From Proteiniclasticum sediminis (GTDB lineage: Bacteria > Bacillota > Clostridia > Clostridiales > Clostridiaceae): 64,000 nucleotides of DNA. A program made the position numbers and the translations under genes. Below the pieces are notes generated by a model. The model was not told the origin of the DNA, did not search any database, and saw nothing but the letters and a program-made list of their open reading frames with translations. This document shows, piece by piece, positions 61,901-64,000 of the stretch (positions within the stretch are counted from its first letter, which is position 1; every line of letters starts with the position of its first letter). Location of the stretch: the NCBI RefSeq assembly GCF_018128025.1, contig NZ_JAGSCS010000002.1, forward strand, positions 1-64,000, written 5' to 3'.

Positions 61901-62963
61901 CATGGATGTGTATGATGGTGGGACAAAAGAAGGAACGAACATTATTCAGTACAGCTACCACGGTATGGAGAACCAGCAGTGGAGGTTTGATTCCCTGGGT
62001 AATGGCTACTACAAGATTACCTCAGTTCTCAACCCCGAGTACTCCATTGATGTCTTTGGCGGGGGAGACACCATGGGGAACCGCGTGATCCAATACCACT
62101 ATCATGGGGGCACAAACCAGCAGTGGAAGATTCTCAAGAATGCTGATGGTTCCATCTCATTGATGTCCAGACTCGCAGAAGAAAATGGAACCAACTTTGT
62201 GTTGGATGTCTTCGGAGGAGGAAAAACGGAAGGGGTAAATGTCATCCAGTGGGCTCTCAATGGCGGAGACAACCAGAAGTGGTTCCTGCAGCCCGTGGCT
62301 TCTCACACAGTGAACTTTAACAGCAATGGCGGAACGGAAGTAACATCTGTCTCTGGAACCGAAAGATCATTAATCACTGAGCCTGCAGCTCCGGTAACAG
62401 AAGGCATGGTCTTTGACGGCTGGTACAAGGATGAAGCCCTGACGCTTCGCTGGAACTTTGCTTCTGACCGGATCCCCACGACGGACATCACCCTCTATGC
62501 CAAGTGGGTGAAGGACTACAGTGGAACCTACATCATCCGCTCCAAGAACAGCAACCTGGTCATGGACGTCTATGGTGGAGGCACCACCGAAGGCACGAAC
62601 ATCATCCAGTACAGCTACCATGGCATGACCAACCAACAGTGGAAGTTTGAATCCCTGAACAACGGATACTACAAAATAACTTCCGTGCTCAATCCGGAGT
62701 ACTCCATCGATGTCTACGGCGGAGGAACCACCATGGGCAACCGGGTCATTCAGTATCATTACCATGGGGGCATCAACCAGCAGTGGAAGATCCTCGAAAA
62801 TGCCGATGGCAGTATCTCCTTAATGTCTCGCCTAGCCGAAGAAAGCGGAACCGGGTATCTTCTGGACGTCTTTGGTGGCGGAAAGACCGAAGGGGTAAAT
62901 GTGATCCAATGGGTCAGCAATAATGGAGACAACCAGAAATGGTATCTGGAGAACGTGAACTAA
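55923..62963 (+). CDS. giant secreted adhesin-like protein: BspA LRRs, 18 Ig-like repeats, RICIN-Flg_new-RICIN (2346 residues)
   Basis: The ATG at 55923 is five bases after GGAG. A signal peptide (KLVAIAILVCMILNITIASA) leads into BspA-type leucine-rich repeats (about residues 55-365; units such as ITTIDANAFDSCISLTNILL). A short linker follows, then four diverged Big_2 domains and 14 regular Big_2 units of 84 residues (each with WTSSDESVATV-like and GTATITVTTEDG-like strands). The C-terminal cassette RICIN, Flg_new, RICIN is nearly identical to that of the preceding gene. There is no sorting motif or membrane anchor. LRR and Ig-like arrays suggest adhesion or a long stalk presenting the lectins. 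The LRR and Big_2 part is AT-rich, while the lectin tail has the codon use of the housekeeping genes. Confidence 0.9.
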   Translation: MRNKLVAIAILVCMILNITIASAKSAVVLAESIGLTTGICGDNLTWSLDANGVLVISGSGSMFNYSNEVSPFYDLRDSVREVIIDNGVTSVGDQAFKECTSITSVFLPLSVITIGNGAFWKCTNLVNIEIPSGLTTIGFFAFRECKSLKDIQLSDSIVNFGTSIFYDCTNLKNVILPSNISAIPAYTFAFCSSLLSIDLPDGLLSIGKYAFISCLSLSRVDLPESITTIDANAFDSCISLTNILLPEGLVNLGESAFSSCRSITSINLPDSITRIRYATFNDCSSLVEIILPESILQIENQAFSNCLNLRSINIPSKVSSLGYMVFSDCRSLKSISLSDRITTIDSSSFNGCDRSLLTFNVMPDSIAYNFAVQNGFMYSFLVDPSTGYFSAPYVSFHDKIVYIKQYDILNLRYFLNVSKDISFGNITLSASDNSVAMIADGMLAGIGEGSCVVNATYGGLTSSFTIYVSVSNDVTKASGISISESNLEMNKGISGVIPFEITPITTTERKIVWTSSNSAVAEISNGVVTAISPGTATITGTINGFSDSLLVSVKAPLLAISADDIMINKNETSKIQLFYYPYDATDLKTTTYLSSNSNIATVNENGYVTGISPGETTVTVSNGNTKKDVKIKVTSVLESITLNKTTISGSKNASELLVVNFSPLDTTDDKTITWSSSNPAIASVDNNGLVSFVSKGIATITATVGNYAAKCTVIVTEIPLRSISLNYSLLDLVYGESVDLNVIFDPFNTTESKSIVWTTSDETVAKVDSEGMVMGMSSGTATIRATTSDGAKNATCVVTVIVPITGVELDKSELLFTEFNQSYPLAAKILPIHAPAQDLIWTSSSESVATVSVDGVVTAVGNGAAMIVVTTADGQKNTACKVTVAVPVKAITLDKTELFFSEFNQTSMLIPTIMPINAANMNLTWTSSDETVASVNDFGTVTALGNGTTVITVSTEDGNFSASCVVTVTVTVIGVSLDKSELFFSDFQQTSQLVASILPSNAANQNLIWVSSDETVATVSNDGRVTSEGNGLTVITVTTEDGEKSASCYVRVAVPVTGVVLDKYSLDFAESMQMIQLMATIMPSNAANQNLVWSSNDERVATVDAFGKVTAINNGTARISATTEDGQKVATCTVTVAIRLKGITLDQSEIHFNDLSQFRRLIAYIEPSNALNQKITWTSSNELVAKVSYDGVVTSIGIGTAIITATSDEGQFAASCTVIVAIPVDGVILDKNELLFTKLSQSYQFLAKVLPSNAGNQNVSWTSSNESVATVSKDGLVTAVANGTTIITVTTEEGKKSATCLVTVALPVTGVALDKTEIYFTELKQTSMLKATVFPGNAANQDLIWMSSDEAVALVNQYGTVTAVDNGTAVITVTTVDGNYRASATVNVAMAVTDVRLDKQELYFWAINQTDYLSASILPNNAVNQKVTWTSSNESVAIVSADGKVTAVGNGTAVVFVTTEDGQKSAACLVTVVVPVTGVSLDKKELNFTKISQSDILVATIVPFNAANQKLIWSSLDEAVATVSIDGTVTAIGNGSTYIMVSTEDGDWRAFCLVTVAVSVSDVILDKTIIKFTEFNQTNRLLATVIPFNSANQNVCWTSSDESVATVNQFGTVTAMTNGTATITVSTEEGNFTASCIVTVAVPVTSVTLDRNELYFTELNQVSELEATILPLNAANQNIIWTSSDESVALVNSDGVVTSVGNGTATIMATTAEGQKSAACKVTVAVPVTGIMLGQSELHLTAYNQTSQLIATILPSNAANQTLIWTTDNASIATVSSDGVVTAVGNGIASISATTVDGSKTATCIVTVKVPVTGVILDKSELNFTTLTQTMKLVAIVIPGNAANQQVIWTSSDEDVATVKADGTVTAIGNGVAIIKVTTADGERSATCAVTVAVSVTGIALNKGELKFTKIGQVERLQATITPWNALNQKMVWTSSDENVATVSSDGLVTAVGNGSAKITVNTADGSFTDVTDVNVQDYSGIYTINSKNSGLVMDVYDGGTKEGTNIIQYSYHGMENQQWRFDSLGNGYYKITSVLNPEYSIDVFGGGDTMGNRVIQYHYHGGTNQQWKILKNADGSISLMSRLAEENGTNFVLDVFGGGKTEGVNVIQWALNGGDNQKWFLQPVASHTVNFNSNGGTEVTSVSGTERSLITEPAAPVTEGMVFDGWYKDEALTLRWNFASDRIPTTDITLYAKWVKDYSGTYIIRSKNSNLVMDVYGGGTTEGTNIIQYSYHGMTNQQWKFESLNNGYYKITSVLNPEYSIDVYGGGTTMGNRVIQYHYHGGINQQWKILENADGSISLMSRLAEESGTGYLLDVFGGGKTEGVNVIQWVSNNGDNQKWYLENVN
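58326..61853 (+). repeat. 14 tandem Ig-like (Big_2) units of exactly 252 bp
   Basis: Unit starts fall on 58326, 58578, 58830, 59082 and so on to 61602, each encoding a V-P-V-T-G-V-x-L-D-K-type strand. The total of 3528 bp is exactly 14 times 252 with no indel. The DNA of the units has diverged widely while the length is kept. Confidence 0.9.
61854..62963 (+). repeat. RICIN-Flg_new-RICIN cassette, copy 2 (1110 bp)
   Basis: Begins exactly at the end of the 14th Ig-like unit (codons D-Y-S-G) and aligns gap-free with 54579-55688. The composition changes sharply from AT-rich to GC-richer within the first few hundred bases. Confidence 0.9.
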
Positions 62964-62976
62964 CTCTATGATTTAT

Positions 62977-62998
62977 AAGGGAGCTTCGGCTCCCTTTT
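62977..62998 (+). terminator. terminator after the giant surface protein gene
   Basis: AAGGGAGC / GCTCCCTT with a stable TTCG tetraloop, ending in TTTT. Confidence 0.85.
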
Positions 62999-63065
62999 CC
63001 ATGTTTTGGAGGGGATAGAATAGGGTGGGCTGAAGTCAGGGTAAATTATTTGTTTGAACGAAGTC

Positions 63066-63094
63066 TTGTAAACCTTTAGAAAGTATGTTATCTT
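63066..63094 (+). promoter_or_regulatory. promoter of the YhfZ-like regulator
   Basis: TTGTAA (63066-63071), a 17-base spacer and TATCTT (63089-63094). Confidence 0.55.
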
Positions 63095-63098
63095 GAAA

Positions 63099-63114
63099 GT
63101 ACAGAAAATTGTAC
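63099..63114 (+). promoter_or_regulatory. GntR-type operator candidate GTACA-N6-TGTAC
   Basis: A perfect 5-bp inverted repeat with a six-base spacer lies at the expected transcription start and before the GGTGAT ribosome binding site. It probably binds the YhfZ-like product (autoregulation). Confidence 0.55.
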
Positions 63115-63127
63115 GTTGGTGATGAAG

Positions 63128-64000
63128 ATGGAAATACGGGAAAAACTGCTAAATAAGAATGCTTTAATGATCAATTACCTGGCAAAAGAATTCATGACCA
63201 AGGATGAAGGCGACCGAATTATGACCGTGGCGGACTATGCGGAGAAATACTACCTGGGCCGTGGTACGGTGCAGTCGGCGCTGAAATTTCTCTGTGATCT
63301 GGACGCGGTCTCCCTGGATAAGCGGGGACATCTGGGCACCTATCTCACGAAGATCGATTACCTGAAGCTCCTGAAAGTGACGGATATCAACTTCATCGTG
63401 GGTGTTATGCCGCTGCCTTACACCAAGCGCTATGAAGGCCTGGCCACAGGACTTAACCACAGCGAGTTTGCCAAAAAGTTCGCCATGAACCTGGCCTATA
63501 TGCGCGGTGCCATCAACCGTCTGGAGTCACTGCTCCAGAACCGCTACGACTTTGCCGTGCTTTCCAAATTAGCGGCTAAGCACTATATTGGCGAAGGATA
63601 CCCGGTGGAGATCATTCTCAGTTTTGGGAAAAACAGCTTCGTCGGAAACCATGCCTTGGTCTTCTCCAATGGGAAGAGTCACACCATTGAAGATGGCATG
63701 CGGGTAGGGGTAGACTCCACCTCCATTGACCATGTGATTATCACGAAGAAGCTCACCAAAGAAAAGAAAGTGGAACTTTTAGATATGCCCTATAATGTCA
63801 TGCGGGCAAAGCTTTTTGAAGGCGAACTGGATGCAGGAGTTATGACCTTGGATGAAGTCCAGGGGAAAGACATCAACTTCAACACCAAAATTGTGGATGA
63901 ACTCCTTCCCCAGGGGGAAAACACGGAAGCGGTCATTGTGGTTAAACGGGACAAGAAAGAGATTCAGAAAATCCTGGAGAAATACATCGTCAAAGCCGAT
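63128..64000 (+). CDS. YhfZ-type GntR-like regulator, 3' end cut by the window
   Basis: From ATG 63128 the frame stays open for 291 codons to the window edge. The N-terminal winged helix reads MTVADYAEKYYLGRGTVQSA followed by LKFLCDLDAVSLDKRGHLG. The large C-terminal domain resembles the periplasmic-binding-type YhfZ domain (GVMPLPYTKRYEGLATGLNH; FAVLSKLAAKHYIGEGYPVE). YhfZ proteins usually stand beside yhf-type operons for a phosphonate- or phosphotriesterase-like pathway, which would lie just beyond the window. ATG 63122 is an in-frame alternative. GGTGA at 63118-63122 supports 63128. Confidence 0.82.
   Translation, partial: MEIREKLLNKNALMINYLAKEFMTKDEGDRIMTVADYAEKYYLGRGTVQSALKFLCDLDAVSLDKRGHLGTYLTKIDYLKLLKVTDINFIVGVMPLPYTKRYEGLATGLNHSEFAKKFAMNLAYMRGAINRLESLLQNRYDFAVLSKLAAKHYIGEGYPVEIILSFGKNSFVGNHALVFSNGKSHTIEDGMRVGVDSTSIDHVIITKKLTKEKKVELLDMPYNVMRAKLFEGELDAGVMTLDEVQGKDINFNTKIVDELLPQGENTEAVIVVKRDKKEIQKILEKYIVKAD

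Noticed and set aside
1-64000. tRNA, rRNA, CRISPR arrays and a replication origin
   Set aside because: I saw no cloverleaf-like sequences with CCA-type ends, no rRNA segments, no short direct repeat arrays with spacers and no DnaA-box cluster; a covariance-model scan would be needed to exclude small RNAs.

Overview
The window looks like a chromosomal stretch of an anaerobic Bacillota (Clostridia-like) bacterium. The support is strong AGGAGG-type ribosome binding sites, frequent TTG and GTG starts, clean TTGACA/TATAAT-type promoters with 17-base spacers, lipoprotein-type binding proteins, PTS genes and a CcpA-like site. I cannot name the genus. The cell appears equipped to scavenge nucleosides, sialic acid and peptidoglycan amino sugars, and to build large secreted adhesin-like proteins.

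Layout. (1) 1-1.0 kb holds decayed insertion-sequence genes: a frameshifted ISLre2-type transposase and an ExeA-like transposition ATPase fragment. (2) 1.2-9.4 kb is a LacI-type regulator divergent from a nucleoside uptake operon: Bmp lipoprotein, double ABC ATPase, two permeases, an ADP-ribosylglycohydrolase-family enzyme and a ribokinase. The two promoters overlap back to back, with an operator-like palindrome. (3) 9.6-12.7 kb is a self-contained cassette of three unrecognised genes; the last carries an HNH-like nuclease motif and a membrane-active C-terminal half. (4) 13.0-14.5 kb is a lone Wzy-like polymerase. (5) 15.0-29.4 kb is a sialic acid operon: NanE, a five-gene peptide-type ABC transporter, a beta-propeller enzyme, NanA, NanK, a sialidase without signal peptide, an RpiR regulator, a flavoprotein and NanQ/YhcH.

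(6) 29.5-40.6 kb is an AT-richer accessory island of defence-like genes inserted between two amino-sugar operons. It holds a Schlafen/AlbA_2 protein flanked by 10-bp-phased repeats, an AAA15 ATPase with a one-base frameshift, a helical-repeat protein next to a primase-helicase-phospholipase-D fusion (TOTE type), an XRE-ImmA/PIN toxin-antitoxin pair, and an AbrB antitoxin whose partner seems to have decayed. (7) 40.7-49.7 kb is a MurNAc/GlcNAc recycling cluster: RpiR, MurQ, lactose/cellobiose-type PTS IIA, AnmK, a small membrane protein, PTS IIB and IIC, a GH4 enzyme, MupG and a BadF-type kinase. The same operator-like sequence sits in front of rpiR and murQ. (8) 50.1-53.2 kb encodes a three-component Gtr-like glycosylation system. 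(9) 53.6-63.0 kb encodes two secreted repeat proteins that share a gap-free 1110-bp C-terminal cassette (RICIN, Flg_new, RICIN). The larger one has BspA-type leucine-rich repeats and an array of 14 Ig-like repeats of exactly 252 bp each. (10) The right edge cuts a YhfZ-type GntR-like regulator that is preceded by a GTACA-N6-TGTAC operator.

The metabolic parts converge: sialic acid and MurNAc both flow to GlcNAc-6-phosphate or ManNAc-6-phosphate, and nucleosides flow to base plus ribose-5-phosphate. The most novel parts are the three-gene cassette at 9.6-12.7 kb, the primase-helicase pair at 33.0-37.6 kb, and the extra enzymes of the sialic acid operon.
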